Shown here piece after piece: positions 55,044-64,000 of a stretch of 64,000 nt of DNA (within the stretch, counting starts at the first letter, position 1; each line of letters opens with the position of its first letter). The notes beneath the pieces are model-generated. The model was given only the letters and a program-made list of their open reading frames with translations, was not told the DNA's origin and searched no databases. Source of the DNA: Effrenium voratum (Eukaryota > Sar > Dinophyceae > Suessiales > Symbiodiniaceae). Where the stretch lies: contig CAUJNA010000186.1 in the NCBI GenBank assembly GCA_963377175.1, positions 150,001 to 214,000 of the forward strand. The letters are read 5' to 3'. A program made the position numbers and the translations under genes.

Positions 55044-55098
55044 GTTTCGAGCTGACTTTGGCCACCAACCACCTGGGCCATTTCCTGCTCGTCAATGA
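55044..55098 (+). CDS. SDR gene exon: NHLGHF motif
   Basis: After a pyrimidine-rich acceptor (AATCTTGCCTCAG) the sequence reads (G)FELTLATNHLGHFLLVN, the highly conserved helix after NAG in retinol-dehydrogenase/WWOX/POR-type SDRs. The catalytic Ser strand, the Y-x3-K motif and the HPG segment were not found between here and 60 kb, so the rest may lie in unrecognised exons, beyond the window, or be lost. Confidence 0.7.
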
Positions 55099-55099
55099 G

Positions 55100-56100
55100 C
55101 CTGGCGCCCAGACGGTCGCTTGTGACTGATTGCGCCTTACGTTTTAAATCGTTCCCAAGCTGCTTCTCGGAGATTGCAGGCAGTAGTCAGTGTGAAGGGA
55201 CAGGTCACGCGTGACGCGAGCGCTTTGGACTCGCAAAACTTGTCTTGCACATTTTCCCAAAACCCAACTGAGGTTGGGCCCCCGTATAGTTGTCACCAAA
55301 CTATGGAGGGCGCAGTGGAAGAAGGACGAGATTCATGGTTGGCGTGTTAACGCTTGTCAGAACCGCAACACATGAATTGCATGAAATGTCCTTTGACAAG
55401 AACATGAAGGATGAAGTTCCAGTGGCGCCACAGTGAGTGCACCTCACCCCACCCCTTCCCCACCTCCCCAAAGCCTGAGTGCGCACTTAGACCGGGTGAG
55501 TGCGCAGATGACCGGAAATCTGAGTGCCACCCCGCCCCAATGCTTAATGACCAGAACCTGAGTGCTCAGCCGAGCCACAAGCAAAAATGTGCGCAGATGA
55601 CCTCCTGCCCCTGCAGGGGCTACGTGGCAGGGGCATCATGTTCATACCCGACCAGGCAATGGAACTGGTTAGCGCGTGCGAAAAACTGAGATGGGATGGG
55701 CCCATGAGTGGTCCACTGCTGGAATGCCTATAGAAGCAACGGGATCGTCAAAACCAATGTAATCTGTATTGCACGGGGCGCGCGTCATTCTGCGGCAAGC
55801 CGGTCTCAGGAACATCAAGGGCCGAGGTGGTGGGAGCGCATGGTCAAAGAGACATCCGCTCCAACCTTTCAAGGCCCAAATTCTTCCCTTCGGATGCTTG
55901 GTTCAAACCCGCAACGGATTCGGGATCACAAACGCGCCCGAAGCTGAAGCCACGGAGGACTAAAAGGATGCGTTAATCGAATGCACTGAAAGCCACGCAC
56001 CAAACTTTTTGGAATTGCCTCCGGAATTGCCCCCAAAGTTCTTTCTGACGCTCTCACGGTTATCAACTACGTCAACGGCGAAAGTGACACAGTCCAATTG
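55100..56100 (+). other. no supported gene
   Basis: A short plus frame near 55640 (MFIPDQAMELVSACEKLRW) looks coding but ends at a stop after about 30 codons. An overlapping plus frame follows (55769-55963). No family was recognised. GTGCGCAGATGACC occurs twice (about 55500 and 55588). Confidence 0.3.
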
Positions 56101-56114
56101 GCAGCCAGAGAGAC

Positions 56115-56549
56115 GTGGGAGAAAGCTACTTCCAGGTTGACACCCATGGTTGTGAGAACGGTGGCGGAACTCCTGGCGACGGTGACGAATTGACTGTTTC
56201 CGACGATGAATACGAACCGATGTCTGAAGATGAAATCGATGATGCTCATCGCGGATATGAATACAGACCTTTCTCTGACCATGGGGAAGACGAATCAAGT
56301 GTCGCGCCCGCCGTACCGGCTGAGGGATGCCCAGTCCTAGAAAAGCAGGAACAAGCCTGTGTTGTCAAACCCAGCATACATCAGGTCAAGCAAATCTATC
56401 GCAACCCTGATGAACCACAAGTTTTACGCTACTCCGTCCGTATGAGCTTCGAACGAGAGAGATCGCGTCTAACAAGATTGCCGATAAGAGGGGCAAAATC
56501 TTTAGTGACGTTGCTAGATCTCAGACGACGACATTGTCAGGCATCCTGA
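56115..56549 (+). CDS. acidic open frame, unidentified
   Basis: A 144-codon frame has an Asp/Glu-rich first half (DDEYEPMSEDEIDDAHRGYE) and a more basic end (RMSFERERSRLTRLPIRGAK). Upstream sequence in another frame (LTVINYVNGESDTVQLAARE) is also protein-like, and so is a frame after 56470 (KIADKRGKIFSDVARS). Together they may be a broken coding region of a retroelement or a host gene. No domain was recognised. Confidence 0.3.
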   Translation: MGESYFQVDTHGCENGGGTPGDGDELTVSDDEYEPMSEDEIDDAHRGYEYRPFSDHGEDESSVAPAVPAEGCPVLEKQEQACVVKPSIHQVKQIYRNPDEPQVLRYSVRMSFERERSRLTRLPIRGAKSLVTLLDLRRRHCQAS

Positions 56550-56627
56550 AGCTCGCTCCAAAGCCTCGATCCAAGGCTACTAGGTTAGGCGCAAGTCCTG
56601 GCGCCGGCGTAGCGCAAAGTGGAGGGC

Positions 56628-56720
56628 CGGATGGATGGATGGATGGATGGGTATGTAGATGGATAAATGGATGGATAGATAGGTAGATAGAAGACAGACA
56701 GATAGATAGATAGAAAGACA
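56628..56720. repeat. GGAT/GATA microsatellite
   Basis: Imperfect ATGG tetranucleotides grading into GATA. Confidence 0.9.
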
Positions 56721-56734
56721 AATTTAAGGAAAAT

Positions 56735-56815
56735 TTACACGCTGACGCGACACAGCCGGCCACCGGGCACCCCTTCCCGTTCTTTGATTTCCTTTCCCTC
56801 CAAGTCCTGCTAGTT
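56735..56815 (+). repeat. dispersed ~80-bp repeat, copy 1
   Basis: TTTACACGCTGACGCGACAC then AGCCGGCCACCGGGCAC and a TTCCCTTTCC-type end are repeated at 57416-57497 with few changes. Confidence 0.75.
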
Positions 56816-57403
56816 TTCGGGATGATTGGAATGAACTTTTCCTTTGCATGTCTGCCCTGACAGTTTCCTGGCATGTCCCTTCACTTCCACGTCACTGCCG
56901 TTTCAGCTCCCTTCATTTCCTTGAAGACTCCTTTATTCGCATTCTGTCCGGTCCCCTTCACGTTCTGCCCTTGCATTTTCCTGCATCTTGGTTTCTCTCC
57001 AGTGCCCTCCCCATTTTTCGTGCCATTCCTTTGACTTTCATTTTGTTCACTTCCAGTCACTCCTGCTTCCTTGCATTTCCCCTCAACCCCTTGTTTCGCA
57101 TCGCCAGCATGCATAGCATCATCTGCATCATCCGGAATGATGCTGGCAATGCTGGGGGTGTTGTCCAGTATTAGGCACCCCCCAAGAAGCGCTCGTTTTG
57201 TGACTCTGCAGGGAGATGCTACAAAACTCCTCAAAAATCGCTTAAACAAATCCGCAAATCCTTCGCCCCTTATAAGGGAGGGCCCAGCCCAAAACGTATG
57301 CGCATGGTCGGAGCATGGTCCGCGCATGGTCGGCGGCATGGGGCGCGCGGCCTTATACCTGAAGGTAAGCCCTAACGGGCTTTGGCCTGCGGCCCGATCA
57401 TGT

Positions 57404-57497
57404 CCGGTGGCCGGATTTACACGCTGACGCGATACAGCCGGCCACCGGGCACTTTGCCCTGCTCGTTCTGTACTTCCCTTTCCTGTAAGTCCGATTA
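57404..57497 (+). repeat. dispersed ~80-bp repeat, copy 2, with 11-bp inverted repeat
   Basis: Copy 2 (57416-57497) is preceded by CCGGTGGCCGG (57404-57414). This is the exact reverse complement of CCGGCCACCGG (57438-57448), forming a potential 11-bp hairpin with a 23-nt loop. Copy 1 lacks the left arm. Confidence 0.75.
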
Positions 57498-57504
57498 GTA
57501 GATG

Positions 57505-57790
57505 TTAAGGTTTTCAGATTCTAAAAACTTTGACATTCTAAGGGTCTCAGATTTGAAGACTGTCGGAATTTAAGGTTTCAAGGGTTTAAGAATTAAGGTT
57601 TTAAGATTTAAAGTTTTTGAAGGTTATAACAGCCAGGCCATTGCCCAGCCATTTTCCATCTATTATCAGATTTCGAAGGCTTTAAGATTTATTTTCGGAG
57701 ATGTTCAGATTTGGCGACTTTCGGAATTTAAGATTTTAAGATCTCAAGATTTCAAGGCTTCAAAGTTTCAAGATTAAGAGTTTAAGGAAT
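57505..57790. repeat. AAGATTTCAAG-type AT-rich degenerate repeat
   Basis: Loose repetition of TTAAGATTT, TTCAAGATT and TTAAGGTTT motifs; no gene. Confidence 0.6.
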
Positions 57791-57974
57791 TTCAAATATA
57801 GCTACGACTGCAAATGAGAACATGAGAGTCCCGTCCCAGAGACTTGCACGCTTGACAACAAGCACCCCAGCGCGAGCCCTCGTGCAAACTGCCCGACTGC
57901 TACAACCACAGAAGCACGCTAACACGCGAAACCCACACGCGTAGGCTGCAGCATCACGCATGCGTAGACCGGAA

Positions 57975-58285
57975 CCATGGCGGAAGTTGCCCGAAGTTGC
58001 CCCCAGGGCGCTTCTCAGTCATGTGCCTGTGCAGTCAGGGAGACGAAGCAGGAGCCGCGACTGCAAACGCGCTCGAACGGGTGGAGGCGGCAAGTTGCCC
58101 ACAGGGCGCCTCTCAGTCATATACCGCTTCAGCCATGGAGAAAAGGCGCTGGTCGCGCTAGCCGGGGAGTGCAGGTTGCAGTTGCTTCCGTTGGATGTCT
58201 CCCGCCCTGTCACTTCATTTTCCTGCATTTGAAAGTCGCTACTCGTTATCTACCTGAAAGTTGCCCGCAGGGTGCTTCAAGAAGT
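57975..58285 (+). repeat. dispersed repeat around AAGTTGCCC(A/G)CAGGGCGC
   Basis: At least three copies (about 57985, 58090 and 58258) share GTTGCCCNCAGGGCGCTTC, and some share TCAGTCAT and TTCAGCCATGG parts. Two more copies occur at about 60066 and 60138, directly before the Helitron-like frame. Confidence 0.6.
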
Positions 58286-58403
58286 GGAAGGAGGGCAGGG
58301 ATGGGGCCTGCGGCTTTTTGCAGCCACACGGCCTGGCCAGCGGCAGGCAGGGAAGCGCCGGCTGCGTGCCCGGCCTGGGATGCCCTTCCTGGGACTTGAA
58401 TGA

Positions 58404-58735
58404 AAAGAGGGGGGGGCGAAGGGTGGGTTCGGGGGGGGGGGTGGGGTCATGATTGGCAGTGTTCTATTTGGCAGTGGATGGGCGGGCGGGGGGGGGGGGG
58501 GGGGCGGTGGGGGGGGGGGGCGGGGGGGGGGGGGGCGGCGGGGGGCGGGGGGGGCCGGGGCGTGGGGGGGGCTGGGAGGGGGGGTGGCGGTGGGGGGGGG
58601 GGTTTGGGTTTTGTTTTTGTTTTTTTTGTATGTTTGTTTTTGTATTTTTTTTTTGTTTTTTTTTTTTCTTTTTTTTTTTTTTTGTTTTAGTCGTTTTTTT
58701 TGTTATTTTTTTTTTTGTTTCCATTTTTCGTTTTC
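58404..58735 (+). repeat. G-run block followed by T-run block
   Basis: About 200 bp of almost pure G (58404-58610) with GGGGGGG runs broken by C, A or T, switching abruptly to about 125 bp of almost pure T (58611-58735). G-quadruplex-prone, and a region where assemblies often err. Gly- and Phe-rich frames here are artefacts. Confidence 0.9.
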
Positions 58736-58829
58736 CACCAGGTCCACTCCTTCCATACATTATTACGCATCCATTCTCCAACACTGTTCCACCCGCTTCC
58801 ACAAGCTGCCAGCAGTGTCGCCGTAAGAG

Positions 58830-59235
58830 CAGTTTGGCAGTTTCAAGGGAAGCCGATGGAAGCTAAGGGGCGCCAGACAACACAAGCAGACTGAACACCC
58901 CGCATCTGTTGACCGTGCGCGGCACAGCGTCGCGAGGCATTTTGCAAGCGTAGTTTGGCAGTTTTAAGGAAGGCCGAGTGAAGCCAAGGGACTCCAAACA
59001 ACATGAGCAGATTGAACAACCCACAGCCGTGCAGCGCGCGTGGCCACGCGCTTCGCCCTGTTTTTCTCTCGCGCACCAGAGCGTAGCTCCGGGCGCCTGA
59101 GTGTCCCAGTCCGAGGCAGTGTCTGCTGCAAGTGAAACAGAGGGAAGCCGAGTGAAGCCAAGGGAAGCCAAACAAAGCTAGACAACACGAGCAGATTGAA
59201 CAACCCACTCCTGTCGACCGCGCGCTGCACGCAGG
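58830..59235. repeat. three loose copies of a ~100-bp repeat
   Basis: Copies near 58860, 58968 and 59140 share GGAAGCCGA/GAAGCCAAGGG, CAAACAACA.GAGCAGA and TTGAACAACCCAC followed by a GC-rich GCGCG part. Confidence 0.6.
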
Positions 59236-59269
59236 GCCGTGCCTAACCCAGGCAGGGTCGTGGCACAAG

Positions 59270-59570
59270 CAACGTCAGGTGTCACACAGCGCCTGAAAAA
59301 TGTTCGTCGCACAAGCAGCAACATGTTTCACATAGCAGCCACCAAGAATGTTCATCGTGCTTGCAGCAACACGTTTCACGCGGCAGCTCGTGATGACGTT
59401 CGCCGCAGAAGCAGCAACATTTCTCGCGCAGCAGCTTTCAAAAACATGCGTCGCATCAGCAGCAACATGTGTCACACAGCAGCCACTGCAAACGTCAGTC
59501 GCTCAAGCAGCAACATGTGTCACGCAACAGTCACGTCGGACTAGCAGCAACATGTATGACGCAACAGATT
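59270..59570 (+). repeat. 48-bp tandem repeat
   Basis: GCAGCAAC anchors recur at 59315, 59363, 59411, 59459 and 59507 (exactly 48 bp apart), then at 59544. One plus frame (59239-59544) keeps a 16-residue unit (NVRRxSSNMxHxAAT style) in register, so translation cannot be excluded, though a minisatellite is the simpler reading. Confidence 0.75.
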
Positions 59571-60161
59571 CGTCGCAGTAGCAGCGACGGAACTTTTTTT
59601 TCGTCGCATAGCCTCGCAGGCCAGTTGCAAGAGACCAAAAAAAAGGTAAGAGTAGGAAGCAAGGTCCACTTCAGCAACAAGCCCTTGGCTTGGCGCCAGG
59701 TGGTTGGAAACCAGCTCTGTGGGCAAGCCAACCCTTGAACCGTTTCAGCCAAGCAAAGCGCCTCAAACAAACCTGTCGCTGAGGGCTGTTTCAGTAGTCT
59801 TGTGTTTCCTCACCGCGGCGCGACTCTTTCACTGTAAGACACGAAAAAAGAACGTGAAAACACCCTGGGAATGTCACATGTTGTGCATTATTGCCTACAA
59901 AGGCAGGGCCGACTTGCGGTGTTTTATTCGTAGCAGTTGCAGCTCGCAGCTCAGACTCGTTCAAACTCTTAGACAGCTGGAGCCGCACCTGAAACACGCC
60001 AACAGGCGTCAGCCACATGCGCATAGTCAAGCATCACGCGCGGTCTAGCGCCGGAAGAAGGGGAAAGTTGCCCGCGGGGCGCTTCTACATCACTCGCGTG
60101 TTCGGCCATGGACAAGGAGCTGCAGGCTGGCGACAGTTGCCCACGGGGCGCTGGGAACTGA

Positions 60162-63100
60162 TTTAGCGCGCATGGCAAGCGGGGCTGGGCACCTGGAGAT
60201 GGCTGGTGCCTCTTCCATGCGGTGGCAAGGTACGGGGCCAGGCCTGGAGCAGGTGCTAGGCCGCGCTGGTGTCTGCGTGCTGCAGCGGAGATCTACTTGC
60301 AGGCGCTAGAGTGGCTGTGGGCGGCGCTGGCTGGACCAGATGCCGCAGCAACTGAAGCAGCTTGCGTGCCAGAAACGGAGGCGGAGTTGGAGCGACACCG
60401 AGAATTCGTTCGACGGCGCGGCGGCGTGGAGGCACAGGTTCCAGACGCCAAGCTGGTGCTGTGGAGTAAGGTGCTGGCTGTGGTGGAGCAGCCCAACTGT
60501 CTGGACTCCTTCCATCATGGGACCAGCGCAGAATTGTGGGCGCTCACCCAGCAGTTCGACTTCGATGCTATAGTATGGAGCGGCGTCCCTGACGCGAACT
60601 ACTGGGCACGAACTCAGACTCGTGTCACAGACGCAGAATGCCGGACGGCAGTGGCTCGGCTCCCGACCGTGCTGCAGCTGCTGCACCGAGAGATCGGCAA
60701 CGTGGGGCACTATGATCTGCTCGGGACCGATGCCGTGTCTCCGCAGCCGTTTGCGCGGACACCTTGGGTGAGGCGGTGGGCCGAAGGCGGCAGTGAAGCC
60801 ATATGGGAAGTGCTAGGCATGCCAAGGCGGCCCGAGCGCATCCAGGCTCCAATTCCTGAAGCGGAGGCGGACGTCTGGTCCGAGCCAGAAACCAACAGTG
60901 ACGTGCCCTTGTCAGACAAAAACTCTAACAAAATAGACATGGAAACCGCTAGTGTGCCAAGGCGGCCCGAGCGCATCCATGCTCCAATTCCTGAAGCGGA
61001 GGCGGACGTCTGGTCCGAGCCAGAAACCAACAGTGACGTGCCCTTGTCAGACAAAAACTTTGACAAAATAGAGATGGAAACCGACAGTGTGCAGTCGTGG
61101 GACTCGCAGGATGCCAGCGACGAAGCTGAAGAGCTCGGCCCGGTGGCGGTGGAAGCCAGCAAGACGTGGACCACCCTGGAAGACACAGACATCCACCTTG
61201 CCGAACAAGCGGCATCCCTGCTGCGGCCGACGCCGCTGCTGCCGCCGCCGCTCCCGGCCTGGAGTGCCAGCATGTGCGCGCCTGCCTCAGGAATAGTCTA
61301 CCCCGCCGTGCACTGCGCGTTTGCAGGCTGCGCTTGGTGCAGCGAGATGCAGCCGTGTCAAGAGGCCTCGGGGCACGCTGGAGCGTGGGTGGTGCCAGAC
61401 TTACACTGGACTCGCCTGAGTGGCAACTGCTGCGGCAAGGCGAACACGTGTCTCTGGGCTCACTTGGCCGCGTGCCACTGGGACAGCCTGTGTGCCGGCC
61501 AGCCAGGGCAGGAGTGGTGGCAGGCCAAGAGCCGGTACATGCAAGCCCTTGTTTGCCGAGAGGAGGCATCCGTGCCTGCAGTGGGCTGGAGCGTGGATCG
61601 GCGCACGCTACGCCGTCTCCAACAGGAGAGACGCGAGGAGCACTGCGTGGCCTTGGTGTGCGCCTGTTGCGCGGGAGTGCAGCCTGGAGGTCCTAACGGC
61701 AACGTAGGATACGTGTCAGTGCGCGAGCTGTTCACAACCGTGTCAGCCGAGAGCTTTGCCGCGAACTGGAGCTTGACAGAGTACATTCGCAAGTACGGCG
61801 AGCACGCGGCCGTGAGAGATCGGCTTCCAGAGCAGGATTGGCAGCTGTCGCTGCCGCCCGATCTGTTTGAGGGGCAGCGAATTCTGTGCTGCCCAGAAGA
61901 CCGCGTGTGTGCCGCGTGTCCAGCCACGCAAGAGCAACTCTGTGCTGAGTGCAAGCTGCCACTGTGCCGGACATGCTGGAGCCGGTTGCGGCAGAGCACG
62001 TGCCCGCAAGTCCCGCAAGCTCTGGCCAATGACAACTGGTACGGGTATCCTCTGAATTTCTTATATCAAGAAAAGGTGCGGTGGATTGAGGCCGCGGCAG
62101 CATGTCCCGTGTGGACGTCCGTGGTGAGTTTCTATATAGAGGAAGATCGCGGGCACCTGATGGAGGAAGAGCTGCGTCGCAGCGACTTCCGCGTGGCCGT
62201 GCGAGGCAATGTTAGCTCCTTCAGCATGCCTTGGGAGGAGATCTACGGCAGTCTCCACCGCTTAGGGGCAGAGGCTGTGCTGCATCAGCTGCCGCACGCG
62301 GTCCCGGTGCTCAACACCATGGTGAAGTTGACAATCAAGGGCATGCGGCACGCCGAGATCGTGGAGTGGGTGGCTGGCGCGAAGCTTCGCCCGTGGATCG
62401 TCGTGAGGTTGTTGGAGCACCTGATCGACAGCGGACATCCCATGTGTGAGGCATGGGCAGACAAAGCCGCGCTCAAAGAAAGCTTGAAGCAGCGGGTGTG
62501 CAGCAGGTACGGCAAAGACGAAATGTCGCCGGTGACCATGGAGGCTGCCCCGATGGCGCGGGAGGAAGCCGACCAAAGCGGCGGAGGGCAGAAAAAGCAC
62601 GCCACACCTGAAGCGGCCAGCGTGCATGAAGTCAACGGCGAGGCCTTTGCTGGCATAGTGCGGCCGCACGTGTTGTCGTCCGACTACACTAGCTCCCAGG
62701 TGCACGACGTAGACGTGCAGGAAATTGTGCAGCTAGCCAAGCTCACCACGCACGTGCAGGTAAAAACCGGGCAAAGCTTCTGGGACCAGTGGCAAAATCG
62801 GTTCGTCAGCTGGGCGTACCCTTTCAGCCTGCCCGCGCCAGTGGGCGGTCCGGATTTCCCGTCCAAGTCGCGGGACCGCAGGGGCAGTGAGGCAGCCGTG
62901 CTCACGCCCTTTGCATACATGCAATCTCTGGCCCGGCGCGTGGAGAGCTCCATTCGCAACTCCTGGGATCTAGTGCCCGGGGTGCGCCGCATCACGATGA
63001 AGTGGCATTCAGTGTGGCACTCCGACCTGTGGCGTCGGCTCAAAGGCAAGCGGGCGGAGCTGAGGGAAACTCCCGATCACGCATGGGTAGAAGCCGCGCA

Positions 63101-64000
63101 AAGCCTGTACAAAAAGTTGCAGAAAGGGGTGTACACAGCGCGCCGCAATGTGTGCAAGCCCATCAACTACGATGCGCGGAAGTTGTGGTACGCCAAAGAC
63201 TTGACGCTGCCGGAGCAGGAGCTGCTGCGGGAAGTGCGGCACACGCAGCAGACCATGCCGGGGACGGTGGAGGTCCGTCGCCGCATCGGCCGGTTCTTGT
63301 TCGGGGCCCGGGTGGAGCTAGGAGAGCCGCTGTTCCTGACATTGTCGCCCACCACGCGGCACAACGGCCTCTGCCTCAAGTTCTCGCGATATCGCCGTGC
63401 GGACCCGGCAGCAGCAGGCATGTCCGGGCCATGGTTCGCACGGGACTCGCCTCAGGTGTGGGACACGGCTGATGTCCAAATCGAGCTGCCGAATTATGAC
63501 GTCCGGCGAGAGCTGACAGCCAGAGACCCGTGGGCGGTTGTCGTCGCCTTCCAGGCCATGGTGCGCTTCGTGTTTGGCACCCTGCTCGGCCTGCGCATGT
63601 GCTTCCGATGCCCAAATTGCACGTGCCGCGATCAGACAGGGCACGGGTTTCACGTGACGGGCGGCGTGCTGGGCCTGGTCCGCGCCATGTGCGGCGCGAT
63701 TGAGTACCAAGCAAACTCGACACCGCATTTTCACTGCAACGTGTACTTGGCGTGCGTGTGGCAGCAGCCCCTGCAGAAACTTGCCGACCAGCTGCAGGCC
63801 GAAGTGCTGCGTGTGGCGGAAGTGTTCGACTTTCAGCAGTGGCTGCATTGCGAGGAGCATGTTCTGCACGAGAAGCACCAAGCCGAGGTGCAGGCAGTGA
63901 AAAAAGTCGTGGCTGCAAAACTACCGCGGTCCAGAGAAGGACGCTTTGTGCTTGTGGCCCTGCTTCCTACTGCAAGACACGCAGCCGAGCGCGTGGACGC
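60162..64000 (+). CDS. Helitron/Helentron-type protein: OTU-like protease, Cys cluster, HUH Rep (runs off the window)
   Basis: Codon-by-codon reading shows one frame open from just after a TGA (60159-60161) to the window end, about 1,279 codons without a stop. The start has GDGWCLFHAVARYG (Cys 60207-60209) and later GHYDLLG (His 60708-60710), the Cys and His signatures of OTU cysteine proteases. A 45-residue tandem duplication follows. A Cys cluster (about 61890-61980, CCPEDRVCAACP, CAECKLPLCRTCW) resembles the zinc region of Helitron proteins. Near the right edge GRFLFGARVELGEPLFLTLS, GGVLGLVRAMCGAIEYQANS and TPHFHCNVYL match the Helitron Rep region, with HFH (63726-63734) as the HUH metal-binding motif. 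The catalytic Tyr pair and helicase would lie beyond the window. There is no in-frame ATG before 60828, so the start lies in an upstream exon or is lost. Confidence 0.7.
60822..61091 (+). repeat. 135-bp in-frame tandem duplication inside the Helitron-type frame
   Basis: Two adjacent 135-bp copies (60822-60956 and 60957-61091) encode PRRPERIQAPIPEAEADVWS-type units of 45 residues with only a few differences. The length is a multiple of three and keeps the frame. Confidence 0.9.

Noticed and set aside
58400..58866. Gly-rich and Phe-rich plus frames, Pro/Lys-rich minus frame
   Set aside because: They arise from the G-run and T-run block.
60625..63918. Several minus-strand frames of 120-206 codons
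   Set aside because: They are shadows of the long plus-strand Helitron-type frame, which alone carries recognisable motifs.

Overview
The window looks like nuclear DNA of a dinoflagellate, most likely a Symbiodiniaceae-type alga. The case rests on several signs. A Ty1/copia element carries CCCH rather than CCHC zinc fingers in Gag. A near-match to the dinoflagellate spliced leader lies inside its LTRs. One host-type gene is split into tiny exons by kilobase introns. A RapZ-C-like fragment is present, and much of the rest is satellites, minisatellites and decayed retroelements. No rRNA or tRNA gene was recognised. All assignments come from reading translations and motifs by eye; nothing was searched.

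Layout. 1-6.7 kb: short coding-like segments on both strands, probably exons or remnants (one RapZ-C-like on +, an unidentified multi-exon candidate on -). 7.4-16.4 kb: degenerate telomere-like repeats, several short tandem repeats, and an AT-rich island (13.9-15.4 kb) with HNH-like remnants, bracketed with 11-14 kb by an inverted repeat. 16.47-34.52 kb: a young, unusually large (18,043 bp) Ty1/copia element with a 5-bp target duplication, two LTRs that differ at two positions, gag, pol (protease, integrase, RT, RNase H), a methyltransferase-like tail, and then about 6.6 kb of extra coding sequence ending in a Tpt1/KptA-like RNA 2'-phosphotransferase domain. 34.7-39.0 kb: a satellite of about 92-bp monomers with a four-monomer higher-order period. 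39.07-46.02 kb: two arrays of about 72-bp palindromic units flanking a decayed second copia-type element.

46.7-55.1 kb: at least five exons of a short-chain dehydrogenase/reductase in the correct motif order on +, with an antisense decayed copia element in the first recognised intron. 55-60 kb: microsatellites, a G-run/T-run block, a hairpin and several tandem repeats. 60.16-64.0 kb: a long reading frame open through the right edge (about 1,279 codons) with an OTU-type protease motif, a Cys cluster and a Helitron-type HUH Rep motif, so the left part of a Helitron/Helentron protein.

The main candidates for something undescribed are the copia element with its appended Tpt1-like polyprotein, a recurrent GGGYCAGTCCC motif and consistent -1 frame steps, and the OTU-HUH Helitron frame.
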